Assembly (NCBI GenBank): GCA_036245525.1
Contig: BTPG01000001.1
Coordinates: 223,533,418 to 223,597,417 of the forward strand
DNA: 64,000 bases
Origin: Semisulcospira habei
Lineage: Eukaryota > Mollusca > Gastropoda > Semisulcospiridae
Reading direction: 5' to 3'
Shown here: one piece after another, positions 21,101-31,989 of the stretch
How the letters are laid out: every line of letters begins with the position of its first letter
How positions within the stretch are numbered: position 1 is the stretch's first letter
Notes under the pieces: generated by a model
Database searches by the model: none
The model's input: the letters and a program-made list of their open reading frames with translations, nothing else
What the model was told of the DNA's origin: nothing
Translations under genes and position numbers: made by a program

Positions 21101-24100
21101 AATGAACGGTGGTATCTCCCATGCTAGTGAAAAGAATGGGTCGATTTACGTTGACGGCTTTCAGCGCAGTGTTGTGCAGAAGTACTGTAGCCAGGGCTAT
21201 CACACTCTCCGTTCTCTGAAATATTATCCAAAAAAAAAAAAAGTACTGCATGGTCAACAAGTACTTATGCGTGGGACTATTGCTTGGCATCAATGCCAAT
21301 AACTATAACTGACCCGTGTGTGTGTGCTGCCACTAGTACCGTATGTTTGACTTCTTACGCCCTGAGGACGAAATTATCAATTTTCTTTTAGATATCCTCT
21401 GAGGTCTATATCAGTCCTGGCGACAGATCGACCATGATATTTCAAGGTTGGTGTCAGAATAGCTTGGCGCCTCTAGGCGCCAAGCTATTCTGACACCAAC
21501 CTTGAAATATCATGGTCGATCCACATCCTGACATAGTCTTTCGCTGTTTCAGGGCATTATGGGTTAATTAATGGCTGCTCTACATCCTAGCGGCTAAACC
21601 TGTCATAACCCTGTCACACAGGATACATAAAGTGAAAATGATAGTTCAAGGGTGGTGCCAGAAAAGCATGGCGTCTGAAGTGCCAAGCTGTTCTGGCACC
21701 ACCCTTGAAATATAATGGTTAAAATGTCTTTTGACCTGTAATGTAGTCGTCTGCACGAGAACAACTCCCATATTTGGGAATTCTGACCCGTGGAGCTCAG
21801 TCGTATAATCCCTTTAACTGCTATACTGAAGATACCTCTCCGCACAAAAGACGACATCATTTCCTCTGAAATGTATCATCAGTAGCAGTCATAGGGTTAA
21901 CTCATTCGAGACATGCCCCCTCCGGATACGCGGCATGAGCCGCGTATCCGGAGGCGGCACGTCTCGAATGAGTTAATCAATGAACATTTCAAATGTGAAT
22001 GAAGAAGTGCCTATAAAGACTGTGTACCAGCTGTGAGAGATGGATCGGTCATGATCATGCTGGATCACCTTAGTGTCGCTGAGTTGGTATACCTCGCCCT
22101 GTACCTAGGTTAAACGCACCAGCGGCGCCATTGTTGCTAATTTTGCACCAGACCGGTCGCTCGGACCGGTCATGTGCACCAAAACTGCGCACCAGTTTTG
22201 TGTAGACTTGGAGATGGTGGAGGCTTGTGTCACGCCCCAAGCCCCTGAATCAAGTCCATTGTACTTGTAGTGTGATCATCTCTCGTACTTCAACTACGAT
22301 GGTGCAACAATGGTGCCGCTGGTGCGTTTAACCTAGGCACAGGGCGTGGTATACCAACTCAGCCTTAGTGCCTGGAAGGGCAGCAAGTTTATCTGCAGAC
22401 AGTTACTTGCATTGAAGCTGAACTATCATGGTGCAATTTTGAAATAGCACAGTACTCAGGTACAAATCTGACCATCCTTGAGTCATCATGGTTGGTTCAT
22501 TTTCAAACACAGGCACTGACATCAATAAATACAACATTACCAAGTCTGTGTCTCCCAAGTCTAGATTTTGAAGAGTGTTGTTGATTTGCAGTGCCTGGGC
22601 GAAATACATGCCACCTTTCTGCTGTTTCGTCTCTAGCTTGTTCCCATTCAGACGCAAGGATAGAAGCGTCTCATTTGTCTGAGAAAATAAATAAGTAAAT
22701 AAATAAATAAACAAATGAATAACAAACCTACCAACATTAGCACATTAACCCTTATAATTCGGAATACACCAGTGTGTGAAATAAGTGTGACTAAAATAGT
22801 TTAAGGGTGGTGCCAGAAGAGCTTGGCGCCTCTAGGCGCCAAGCTATTCTGGCACCACCCTTTAACTAAAGCTGTTGGTCTACATCTGTAAGTACTATAA
22901 TGCAGCTTGCATATGGCAGTGTACAAATTTGAAGCTTTAAGCCTCAGTATGATATGGGTTAACTTGTTATCTAATCTTATAATGATGAATTGAGAACCAG
23001 AATTAATGCCTTATCCACGACCGACGATACCGTTCAGCAGAAAAGATTACTCGTCTTTTCCGCAGAAAGTTTTCATCAGTAGCAGCCAAGGGGTTAAGTA
23101 CATCTAATAAGCATACAGTTTACACGAAAGAACCCTAGTATCTTGTCAGTCCCTGTTTAACTGCTTTATTGAGCCTTTACATCCTGTTCCACCCATTGCT
23201 TGACATGAATTTGACTATGATAGTTCAAGAGTGGTGCCAGAATAGCTTGGCGCCCGAGGCGCCAAGCTATTCTGGCACCACCCTTGAACTAAAACGGATG
23301 ACCTCCTGTCTCCTAATCTGTAACGTAGCCCTCAAAGGACAGTGAGCAGACTAAAACAACATCAGCCTCCGGATGCAACGGGTTAATCCCGACGATTGCC
23401 CCCAAGTCCATTAACCCCTTCACTGCTGAGAAAAAATGAACACTGTCCACCTGCAAGACATAGATCCTCGTGAGCCTATGACTGCAGGGGTTCATGAGGA
23501 TCTATGCCTCTTACTGAGACCAATTAGTATACATGTTTCTTGGAAGGTTTTGGCTACTTGGTCGTTGAATGAACACAGATTTATAAAAAACAAAATGTAT
23601 GCACCGTGGCAAAGAAGGGGTTAATAATTTATCTCTTCCGCACATGGCAGCCAACCTCCAAGTGCATGCAGTCAAGTTTTCATGACTTTTAATGCGTGCA
23701 CGCAGGCAGGAAAACTTGCCCAGTATCACACAGACCCTTCTCATACTATTTCTGTATGTTTCTCTCGGTACTAGTGTGTAGATGTTTATAAACCTTGTCA
23801 GGTGTGATAAATTGGGAGTAAATGGTTTAGACGGACACTGTCACTGCTGGTGTGGGTGGTGATAAGTGATACTTGGGGAATGGAAAACTAAATGTTTGTT
23901 GTATTTAGTATGCTAAATGTCCCCTATGTAACTCTGTTCCTTTCATGCATTTTCATTCAAGGGTGAATGGAACCAGTTCAACGTCTGTAGAAGAAGTACA
24001 TTATAGCTGGAAGGGTCCAGAAAGCAGTATTGAAAAATGGAATTTTGAGTGTTTTAGGTCACGCCTGCTCCACAGATTGGCGTGCGTACGCTGGTGTGCG

Positions 24101-27100
24101 CTTCTTTGAGGTCAAGTTTTCTTGACTGCGTGCTGCGGAAGAGTTAATTAAACCACAGATGCTTAACATGTTGTTTCAACAAGAACGTCCTTTGCATCCT
24201 GATAATGCTTGCATTCATGTCTTATAAAACAAAACAACCTTTCAGACAAGCCTGATCACTGTGTGTTAACCCATTATGTCCTGAGGCTGATTTTGTCAGA
24301 TCTGCTTATTGTCCCATGAAGGCTGCATTACAGATTAGGCGATAGATCAACCGTTTTAGTTCAAGGGTAGTGCCAGAATAGCTTAGCGCCTCAGGCGCCA
24401 AGCTATTCTGGCACCACCCTTGAACTATCATAGTCAAATTAATTTCAAGCAGGCGTGTATCAGGATGAAAAGGGTTAACATATGCAAAGCGCCTCCATCA
24501 ATGCCAGTTGCATGACGTACACTGTGTTTCTGAAATCTTTGTTTAACCCATTCAGCCCTGACGCACTACAGCAGGAGATGGATCGACCATGATAACTCAA
24601 GGGTAGTGCCAGATTAGCTTGGCGCCTGTCGGCGCCAAGCTAATCTGGCACTGCCCTTGAATTATCATGGTCGATCCATCTCCTGCAACTGGTGCATAGT
24701 CTTTAGATGACGCCTCCAAAATTTGGGGAATACGGCCTTCGGGCTGGATGAGTTAATCCAACACCAAAGGGTCCAAGTCATCTCAGGACGATGGATTCAA
24801 AGTCGTGTCAGCTAGAGACATAGATCCTCAGAAGCCCCCCCCCCCCCCTCCAACTGTGGGTACTAATAAGGATCTATGTTTCTTGCACTGTGTTCACTTA
24901 TCTTGGTATATAGTTAAGGTGGTAAACTGTGTACAAGCGACCTCAAACATATTCAAACCGCATGCCAGCAATCAGTACTCTGCTGAAACTGAAAGTGATA
25001 GCTTACATGTAGTGCCTTGGCAAGGGCTTCAGCACCTGCTGGGCCGATCTCATTACACATCAAGTTCAGTTCTCGCAGGGCTGTGTTCTCCTGCAGAAAA
25101 AGAAACCCAATGAGCAAAATGTCCTCGGGCTCATGTTGGCTACAGCCCAGTGCGCAAAGGCCATCAGGCTGCCGTCGGCCTGCGCATGGCCATGCACAGG
25201 CCGGTGTTGGCCAGTGCATAGCTGTGCATGGGTCAACTGCGGCCACCGTCGGCCCGATGTACAATCAATCAGTCAATCAATCAGTCAACCCATCCATGCA
25301 CCCAGCCAACCAGCCAACTAATCAACCAATGAATTCATAGATCATTCTTTATACTGACGAGCATAATTTAGATCACCAAAAGTTATATTTTTGAAGGCCC
25401 ACTACCGCTGTAGCTGTTCAATGATACACTTCTTTAACAGATGGTTGCGAAATGCTACACACAGGTTTAGTTATGGTTCATTTAGACACAGTTCAGCACA
25501 TGTCGTCTTTATATCAAATAACCTGACAATGACTCCACTCCATTCTAAGTACAACACTATCAGTACGAGAAACAACAAAAGATAGATTGACACGCTAATG
25601 GTTGCACAGAATAAATAAGTGTGATTACGCGTGTGCTTTTGCTGCATGTCCCAACTACTGTTAAAGTTCATTAGGTGTGACGATAGGCATAACAAACATA
25701 AATGGTGCAGAAATGTGTCTTCAAATTTTTGCAAAATGTTACTTTAACAGTTGTAATATCAATAATTTAAACATTTTGACATGCAACCACAAAGATGTAT
25801 AAAACAAAAACATACTTCTAGCATGGTTGCTATCATCTTGGCGCCTGCCTCCGTAATGTTATTGTAGCGAAGGTCGAGTGACGTGATAAAAGCGTTGTTG
25901 TGTAAGAGTCGGCTGATGAGTTTACAATCAATGTCTCCCAGCCGAACCTCTGTCAACAGTTTGTTGTTGCCAGCTAAGTACAGGTGCATGCTGCTTTTGA
26001 AATCCCTGCAAGTGGAAATAACTCAGTTATGATGTTTGTAGTGAGATAGTGAGTTGCTCTAAAAAGATTACGTGGGTGATAGTCCAATTACTTTGCCACA
26101 ACATATCTGAATGAATCCTGAAAAGCAACATGTGGCATGATAACAGACATATATCCAGTATAGTTAAGTAATAGTATCATAATAACCCTTTGGCTGTTGG
26201 TAGCGTGTTTGGTCGTGGTATTTCCTGAAGGAATCACCTCAACCAAACACACGGCCACTGATGCTGAGTTGGTATACCTCGCCCTGTACCTAGGTTAAAT
26301 GCACCATTGTTGCTATTTTTGCACCAGACCGGTCGCTCGGACTGGTCATGTGCACCAGAACTGCGCACACAGGTAGGCTTCTGCACTTGTAGTCTGGTCT
26401 CGTACGTTCACGCAGAAGATTGTGACCGCAGTTGAAAAACGGTTCGTTTTTGGTTTTACTTTTAGCGCCTTTTACCTCCCCTAACACGCCAGTTTTGTGT
26501 AGAGATGATGGAGGCTTGTGTCATGCCCCATGCCCCTGAATCAAGTCCATTGTACTTGTAGTGTGCACATCTCTTGAACTTCAACTACGACGGTGCTTTC
26601 TGCCTCAAACAATGCAAATGTCGCAAAATCACCACCACTGAGGAAAACAGCTATTTGTCAAATCTGCCAAATCGTGTAATGTTTCCTGGTGCTAGCATAA
26701 GGATGCATTATTGCCGGATTGCATATGGGAAGGGGTTTATTCTTTATTCCTCTTATTTTGCAGCAATCAAACGACGGTCACGTGATTTTTTTCTCCACGA
26801 TTGCTCATTACAGGTGCAGAAAGCACACGCTCTAAACTGATCTGGTGCACATGACTGGGCCGAGCGACCGGTCTGGTACGAAAATAGCAACAATGGCGCC
26901 GCTGGTGCGTTTAACCTAGGCACAGGGCGAGGTACACCAACTCAGCGCCACTGACAACCAAATGGTTAACCCATTCTGACCCGACATATCACAGCAAGCC
27001 ATGGATCGAGCATGATAGTTCAAGGGTGGTGCCAGAATAGCTTGGCCCATAGACGCCAAGCAGTCTGGCAACTCCCTTGCCGAACTATCATGCTCGACCT

Positions 27101-28155
27101 GTCTCTAGAGTTCACACAGTCCATCAGAGGGCAACTTCAAAATTTGGGGATTTCGGTCCTGGGGCAGAATGTGTGGCAATAAAACCATTTGAGACCTGCC
27201 ACATCTGTATACGAGGCATAAAGCTACGTATCGAAATGCCGCAGCACGTCTCTAATACGAAAACTGAGACTCCTCATTTGAACATTGTACAATGAGAATT
27301 ACACAAGATCTGTACATGCAAGTACTCTTACTAGTCGTAGGCAATACTTTAGTCAGTCATGTAAATCGCTAAATGTTACACCTCTTGAGGAAATTGCTGA
27401 CCAAAAACTGAACAAGAAAAGCTTCAACTGAAACTGAAAGGACTACACCAATGACTAAACATAACTTGGGTGACAAGATGAGGATTTTATCTCAAAGTCT
27501 ACCGTATTGTTTGGAGCTCACGTGCGTTTTTCTTTTACTGAGGAGCATTCAGAGTTGTTCATATTTCTAAACTGATCCTTCTGATCCATTTCCCTCCCCT
27601 CTAAGCCAATCCGGGCTCTGATCAACACCACATCGGCCAGCGCACACAACTAAGACGGATACACGACGCTTCCCGCCACTGAGTATGTTCTGTGGGTTCG
27701 TGTAGCGACAGGAATTCTGAAGAATAATAGCACTAGCAGCAAAATGACGTCACTATAGGCTTGACGTCATGACATCGCTAGCCTACCGACGCCGCTGTGT
27801 ACACAGTGACGCATTTGATGTTTCACGTCACTCATCTAAGGCACGCAGCCAGGGCTGACTTCTTCCACACAGCCTCTGCCAGGGCATAGCTGACTGTTTG
27901 ATGGGAGTATAAAGCAGATCCAAAACTTGCAAAAATGAAGTAATTATAATTTTTTAAAAAATTGAAGAGATACCTGACGACGCTGGATTACGAACTCATC
28001 ATCAAATGTCTATTTCAAAGCTATAGCTATCCAAAATTCCAAGTGAATAGGCAGAACGAAAATGACGGACTCAAACTGATGTGGGTCAACCGACTTTTTA
28101 TAAGTGGTCTTCCTAAATCAAATTCTGTGTGTGTGTGTGTGTGTGTAGTATGTGT

Positions 28156-28254
<99 letters not shown>

Positions 28255-28419
28255 CTTTGTGTGCATTCATGTATAACAATGGCATGTCTGGTGCTTTGCG
28301 TCAGTTCAGCAACAATGTACAGCAATAATATATAATGTCATTAGCTAGTGCTTTTACGTCACCGTCACTATCTGAACTCGAGAATTCTTCGTGTCAACTC
28401 GACATTTTTTTCTGCGATG

Positions 28420-28463
<44 letters not shown>

Positions 28464-29912
28464 AGCATTGAATATATTACAAAGCTGATTGACGAACTCA
28501 TCCAATATCTTTCTTGAAGCTAGCTGTATTCAAAATTTTGAATGACTCAACACAAATTACGGACTCAAATGCCGGCGGGTCAACCGACTTAGTATATAAA
28601 CGGCAATTTTTCTTTTTCATTAGTAATCCAATCTAAAAATGCTGAAAAGAACCCCGAGATGTTGAATGGAGTATTTCCTAAATTTTCATACCTCAGTGTA
28701 CGTACACCGAGACACAAACCGCAGTCGTGTCTACACACAACGCACACACACACACACAAACACACGGCTTTTCCCGGTAAATGTACTTCTAACAGCACAG
28801 CCGGCCATAGCTAGGATTGACGGAATTTTTATCGTGATACTTCACTGTCAGAGTCTGATGTGTGCCCGCCGTTCGTCATTTGCGGCATGCTACGGAACGT
28901 GCTCCGACCAGCCCCATCTCAAAGTCTACCGTATTTTTAATAGGGTAGAAATCATCAAACATAAATCACGTCTATAGCTTTCAATGAAATCATCTTTCCT
29001 GCAATATGAATTATATGGACACCTGTTACATACAAAAGAACATAATTACTCGTTACACCCACTTGTAAAAACAACACACACAAAAAAGAAAAACAAAAGG
29101 GCTATACATGCAACACACAGCAGTGCACACTCCAGATTACATGAGATTTACAGTGTTATGGGTACGGTTGTTTCACCACTGAAAAAAGATATGCCGCACA
29201 CACAAAACATGGGATACTGTACGGTATGTGCACGCTGGAGAAAGAGGGTCACAGTTCACAGACGTGTGCTGGTCTGTGAATTTGGACCTTACTGCTTATG
29301 CCGTAAGGTCCAAAATCACAGAACAGCCCACATACCTGTCCAAGTATAAGGTGTGTTAGTCAGGAGTTGAGTTGTACATGAATGAAAATGAAGACATAGA
29401 AATAAAACATACCAGTCACTGAAGTTGAAAGTTGAGAGTGTCGTGCATGCTACTACTAGGCGTTTTGTACGATGTATGCATGAGGAAATTCTGTGCAGAT
29501 TGCCTGCTAGTTTGTGCAGTACAGTTAACCCATTTAATCCCAAGGTCGAATTTCCCAAACTTTAGAGGTGTCACTAAACGACCATGTGCCAGCTGCAGGA
29601 GATGGATCGACCATGATAATTCAAGGGTAGCGCCAGATTAGCTTGGCGCCATCAGGCGCCAACAGGCGCCAAGCTAATATGGTGCTACCCTTGAATTATC
29701 ATGGTCCATCCATCTCCTGGTGTGGTGTGTCAGGGCTAAATGGGGTTCCCTGTATAAGGCGACCACTCAGTGGACTTTTCATCTTAGACATGCTCAACTA
29801 GGTAAAAGAAGACCATGGGACCAAAAACGGGTGGTCTGTATAGACAGGTGGTGACTTTATACAGGTGGTCGCCTTGACAGGTTTGACTGTGTCGGTGCAG
29901 TGCATTTTCAAA

Positions 29913-30000
<88 letters not shown>

Positions 30001-31696
30001 GGTATTTTTTGTTAAAAGTCACATGCTGAGAATTTGTACGCCTCCTCATGTATACTCAGTAAGATGACTACTGTGCAGGAAACAATTATCCGTGGCACCA
30101 GGAGGAAAGCATCCCAAACAGAAAAATCACCATGCAAAACAGTCAGTGAGATGTACTGAAGATACAAAAGAAACCCAATAATCAAAGGTGTGAAAAATAA
30201 AGGGCAGTCAGCACAAAGAGAGTTAGTTACCCTTTGGTTGTTGATAGTGCCTTTTGTCGAGGTGATTCCTGCAGGAATCACTTTGCCAAGAAGCTACTGA
30301 CCACGAAAGGGTTAAAAATGATCAACACAGTGTAATCCATGCTGGTTCACCAAAGACAGTCCGATAATAAACAGAGATAAATACTGCATGCTGAAAGAAA
30401 AGGGGGAGTCAGCATGCTGAAATATCTTTTGACTTACCCTCCCTGTTTTTGTGCGCTGTGATGTGGAATTAGAAATTATGTTTTTATTAGTCACAAATGG
30501 GTAAGCAAAATATGGTGATAAAATAACAAGAACACCTTTACTGGTTTAGTTTTCCAATCTTTCCCACTCCTTTGTTTAACCCAAAAAGTCCTGAAAGACT
30601 ATGACAAGATGTGGATTGACCATGGTATGTCAAGGTTGGTGTCGGAATAGCTTGGCGCCTACAGGCGCCAAGCTATTCTGACACCAACCTTGAAATATCA
30701 TGGTCGATCTATCTCCAGAACTGTGATACAGAAATCAGAGGATATCTACACAAATTTGATAATTTCGTCCTCAGGGTCTAAGGAGTTTAAAAAGAGGGTG
30801 GGCCACCCCCTATGTGGCATAAGGTGGTGCATGGCAGAGAAAAACAAAACTGTGTAGACAGAGATATCCACAGTGCAGGATGACCGGAAACAGTTAACAC
30901 ACAGTGCAGACCTACTTCAGGTCATCACGTGAATTAAGACAATATGTGCAATCAATTACAAATATTACTCTCGCTTTCCAATTGTCAGATTCACGGCAAA
31001 GGTGTGACACGCCACTCATTTGAAATGTGATCGATCTGAGCTGAGCAAGAAATCAGCCACTACACCATGAACATCTATTTCTTCTTTTCTTTCCTATATA
31101 TCTTGATTAACTTCTCTTGGTTTGTTTTCCATCTTGTAAATCTACTGAAATGTTACTTTGTCTGACAGCAACTAACTCAGTGCATGTGCTGCACATATCG
31201 CCAAGTATCTGAATGCAGCATGTCTCAAATGAGTTAACTTTAATACATGCACAATAGAATCCACTGAACACAATGAGGCCTAAGCCTATGGTTAAAATTT
31301 CCAGATTTGGAACATGTCCTCTAAAGACTACAATTAAAATGTTCCAGAGACGGATAGACCATGCCACTGCTGACAGTTCAAAGGTGGTGCCAGAAAAGCT
31401 TGGTGCTTAACGGCACCAAGCTTTTCTGGCACCACCTACGAACCACCATGGATCGATCCTGGGTTAAACAGACCCTGACAAGTTCTGATGAACGTAATCT
31501 CTTCTTCACATTCTCACTGGCTTATTAATTCCTTTGACATGATACTTATGAAGAAGTTTAAACAACACAAAGACACTTACATAATACTGGCTTCCTTTTC
31601 TTTCTCCAGCATCTTGGCGACATAGGGGTGCTGAGGAATGCCCAGCTCCTCACACACCGACTCAAATCGGAACAAGGTGGACAGAATGTCAGACAT
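18157..31696 (-). CDS. LRRC34: Leucine-rich repeat-containing protein 34 (LRRC34-like), complete
   Basis: LRRC34 is a ribonuclease-inhibitor-type LRR protein; in vertebrates it is reported in nucleolar and ciliated-cell or germ-cell settings, and its molecular role is unclear. Nine coding exons with AG/GT borders: 31696-31581, 26005-25816, 25090-25007, 22678-22541, 21215-21084, 20633-20515, 19742-19587, 19226-19100 and 18432-18157 (TAA). They sum to 1338 nt, 445 codons plus stop, with every phase matching. The start MSDILSTLFRFES has a spliced 5' UTR (acceptor at 31717). The repeats show the 28-residue RNI pattern, e.g. LRELNLMCNEIGPAGAEAL, LTYLDLSCNRITRDGVKEL, IQTLDLGYNRLEDDGAMHI and LTNVYIWGNRLEE. 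The middle ESVIALATVLLHNTALKAV, NRPILF and YDMRDFGM segments are what I recall of LRRC34 rather than NLR proteins. No NACHT, death or membrane domain is present. The C-terminal 91 residues are non-LRR. Introns are packed with hairpin elements. Confidence 0.88.
18460..18667. repeat. Family A hairpin element
   Basis: Arms GTTCAAGGGTGGTGCCAGAA / TTCTGGCACCACCCTTGAAC around GGCGCCATGCAGTGCC; right TTAA at 18664. It lies in the last LRRC34 intron, 28 nt upstream of the last exon. Confidence 0.8.
19325..19538. repeat. Family A hairpin element, full length with TTAA ends
   Basis: TTAA at 19325 and 19535. Outer arms GGAGATGGATCGACCATGAT / AAGGTCGACCCATCTCC; centre GGCGCCGACAGGCGCC. It lies in an LRRC34 intron, 49 nt from the 19587 exon end. 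Confidence 0.9.
19785..19912. repeat. Long palindrome centred on ATGCAATATTGCAT
   Basis: The perfect centre AACATGCAATATTGCATGTT is extended by AAGCCTG / CAGGCTT and by outer decayed arms GTAAAAACTGCACATTTTG and ATGCGTAGTTTTTTACC. It belongs to no other family here. LRRC34 intron. Confidence 0.75.
20090..20190. repeat. Long palindrome with AGAAATGACAGTTACAA arms
   Basis: Arms CATGGAGAAAGAAAGATGCTT / AAGCGTGTTTCTTTCTCCATG plus AGAAATGACAGTTACAA / TTGTAACTGTCATTTCT surround GACCACTATG. It directly precedes the family A element at 20196. Confidence 0.8.
20196..20406. repeat. Family A hairpin element, TTAA ends
   Basis: TTAA at 20196 and 20403. Arms TCAAGGGTGGCCCCAGAATA / TATGCTGGCGCCACCCTTGA around GGTGCCTCAGGTGC. 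LRRC34 intron. Confidence 0.85.
20681..20895. repeat. Family A hairpin element, TTAA ends
   Basis: TTAA at 20681 and 20892. Arms AGTTCAAGGGTGGTGCAGAA / TTCTGGCGCCACCCTTGAACT around GGCGCCTGAGGTGCC. LRRC34 intron. Confidence 0.9.
21354..21567. repeat. Family A hairpin element (AAGGTTGGTGTCAG subfamily)
   Basis: Arms TCAAGGTTGGTGTCAGAATA / TATTCTGACACCAACCTTGA around GGCGCCTCTAGGCGCC are perfect. Right TTAA at 21564. Relatives at 30576 and 36462. Confidence 0.9.
21640..21725. repeat. Family A inner palindrome
   Basis: Arms GTTCAAGGGTGGTGCCAGAA / TTCTGGCACCACCCTTGAAA with a slightly decayed centre. Outer parts are not clear. Confidence 0.75.
21896..21977. repeat. Family G (CCGGATACGCGGC) hairpin element
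   Basis: AACTCATTCGAGACATGCC and mirror GGCACGTCTCGAATGAGTT frame CTCCGGATACGCGGC / GCCGCGTATCCGGAG. It is bounded by TTAA at both ends (21897, 21973) and is almost perfect. Confidence 0.9.
22069..22372. mobile_element. hAT-like short element, copy 1, with target duplication
   Basis: The element (22078-22363) has inverted ends GCTGAGTTGGTATACC / GGTATACCAACTCAGC that extend inward (GTTAAACGCACCAGCGGC / GCCGCTGGTGCGTTTAAC). It is flanked by CTTAGTGTC on the left and CTTAGTGCC on the right, an 8-9 bp target duplication with one change. No transposase is inside, so it is non-autonomous. The long ends and 8-bp duplication suggest hAT or a related superfamily; that assignment is inference. Confidence 0.75.
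22745..22962. repeat. Family A hairpin element (CATACTGAGGC subfamily), TTAA ends
   Basis: TTAA at 22745 and 22959. Inverted in orientation relative to 17118. Arms AAGGGTGGTGCCAGAAGAGC / AGCTATTCTGGCACCACCCTT around GGCGCCTCTAGGCGCC. LRRC34 intron. Confidence 0.9.
23177..23386. repeat. Family A hairpin element
   Basis: Arms AAGAGTGGTGCCAGAATAGC / GCTATTCTGGCACCACCCTT around GGCGCCCGAGGCGCC; right TTAA at 23383. Confidence 0.9.
23411..23624. repeat. Family B hairpin element, TTAA ends
   Basis: TTAA at 23411 and 23621. Arms AAGACATAGATCCTCGTGAG / CATGAGGATCTATGCCTCTT around the CTATGACTGCAGGGGTT loop. Confidence 0.85.
24266..24478. repeat. Family A hairpin element, TTAA ends
   Basis: TTAA at 24266 and 24475. 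Arms GTAGTGCCAGAATAGCTTA / AGCTATTCTGGCACCAC around GCGCCTCAGGCGC. Confidence 0.9.
24543..24756. repeat. Family A hairpin element, full length with TTAA ends
   Basis: TTAA at 24543 and 24753. The best example of the double-nested form: outer GCAGGAGATGGATCGACCAT / ATGGTCGATCCATCTCCTGC and inner palindrome on GGCGCCTGTCGGCGCC. The element has a unique asymmetric tail (CATAGTC ... CCAAAATTTGG). Confidence 0.95.
24753..24917. repeat. Family B hairpin element sharing a TTAA with the family A copy
   Basis: It starts at the same TTAA (24753) that ends the previous element and ends at TTAA 24914. Arms AGAGACATAGATCCTCAGAA / TAATAAGGATCTATGTTTCT surround a C14 tract. Confidence 0.75.
25340..25760. 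other. Gene-free stretch in an LRRC34 intron
   Basis: No exon. 25262-25330 is a run of CAATCAATCAGT-type short tandem units (about 4-bp periodic). The remainder is unique AT-rich DNA. Confidence 0.5.
26183..26970. repeat. Family C hairpin element split by a hAT-like insertion
   Basis: The left part TAACCCTTTGGCTGTTGG ... ATTTCCTGAAGGAAT ... CGGCCACTGA and the right part GCCACTGACAACCAAATGG, then TTAA, together form one family C palindrome. They are separated at 26263-26946 by the hAT-like element. Confidence 0.8.
26254..26955. mobile_element. hAT-like element, copy 2, with target duplication
   Basis: Ends GCTGAGTTGGTATACCTCGC / GCGAGGTACACCAACTCAGC match copy 1 at 22078. Flanks GCCACTGAT and GCCACTGAC give an 8-bp exact target duplication. 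The interior is longer than in copy 1 (about 680 bp) and has no recognisable transposase. The insertion is younger than the family C hairpin it splits. Confidence 0.8.
26966..27180. repeat. Family A hairpin element, decayed right side
   Basis: TTAA at 26966. ATAGTTCAAGGGTGGTGCCA is matched by CTCCCTTGCCGAACTAT with indels; centre AGACGCCAAG. Confidence 0.65.
27178..27265. repeat. Family G hairpin element, decayed
   Basis: ATTTGAGACCTGCCACATCT, ACGAGGCATAAAGCTACGTA and GCCGCAGCACGTCTC resemble family G arms. Confidence 0.55.
27480..28970. repeat. Dispersed repeat region with microsatellites
   Basis: Two related blocks (about 27980-28110 and 28480-28605) share GACGGACTCAAA / TTACGGACTCAAA and GGGTCAACCGACTT, also found at 41080-41190. 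The phrase CTCAAAGTCTACCGTATT occurs near both edges (27490 and 28918). It contains (GT)n at 28125-28221, (GA)n at 28222-28251 and a T tract at 28422-28458. No transposase is readable. It belongs to the same family as the 39966-41583 element. Confidence 0.55.
28125..28251. repeat. (GT)n-(GA)n compound microsatellite
   Basis: A long GT run interrupted once by AGTATGTGTTAT passes directly into a GA run. Confidence 0.98.
29264..29337. repeat. Family D (GGTCTGTGATTTTGGACCTTA) hairpin element
   Basis: GTGCTGGTCTGTGAATTTGG / CCAAAATCACAGAACAGCCCAC arms with centre ACCTTACTGCTTATGCCGTAAGGT. Confidence 0.85.
29525..29748. repeat. Family A hairpin element with duplicated tip
   Basis: TTAA at 29525. 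Arms ATAATTCAAGGGTAGCGCCA / TGGTGCTACCCTTGAATTAT. The tip carries one extra GGCGCCAACA unit, so GGCGCC occurs three times. Confidence 0.9.
29904..29999. repeat. (AT)n microsatellite
   Basis: About 48 AT units without interruption. Confidence 0.98.
30227..30315. repeat. Family C hairpin element
   Basis: Centre GGTGATTCCTGCAGGAATCAC with outer arms TACCCTTTGGTTGTTGATAG and CTGACCACGAAAGGGTTA; TTAA at 30312. Confidence 0.8.
30576..30790. repeat. Family A hairpin element (AAGGTTGGTGTC subfamily), TTAA ends
   Basis: TTAA at 30576 and 30787. Arms ATGTCAAGGTTGGTGTCGGA / TCTGACACCAACCTTGAAAT around GGCGCCTACAGGCGCC. Confidence 0.9.
31285..31467. repeat. Family A hairpin element
   Basis: Arms TTCAAAGGTGGTGCCAGAAA / TTTCTGGCACCACCTACGAA around AGCTTGGTGCTTAACGGCACC; right TTAA at 31464. 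It ends about 110 nt from the first coding exon of LRRC34. Confidence 0.8.
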
Positions 31697-31989
31697 GATG
31701 AGACCTTTACCACACCCTGTGTCGACACAAACGAAAATAACTATTTTACTGAAGGTATCTAATAATAATGATGATGATGATAAGAATGGGTCAACCAAGC
31801 CCTGGACGAAGTAAAATCAAGGATGCGTGCAGCGCCATCCACACGCCCTCACCCCACCCCCTCCCATAAAAACAAGAAAGGCAAAGCCAGTATGGCGCAC
31901 ATGGATGACCTATTTACATATGTGTGACCTTTGTGACAATAAGTAAGGGGCTGGCTTCTGCACCAGCAAAATTCATGTTTTCTCAAAAT

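Noticed and set aside
27962..28276. Open frames across (GT)n, (GA)n and (AT)n tracts (also near 29798, 40426 and 14558)
   Set aside because: They encode only VCVCVC, ERERER, YIYIYI or HTHTHT from microsatellites.
18157..31696. LRR exons as an NLR/NOD-like immune receptor
   Set aside because: The nine exons join to a complete 445-residue protein with its own start and stop and no NACHT or death-fold domain. The order of motifs fits LRRC34.
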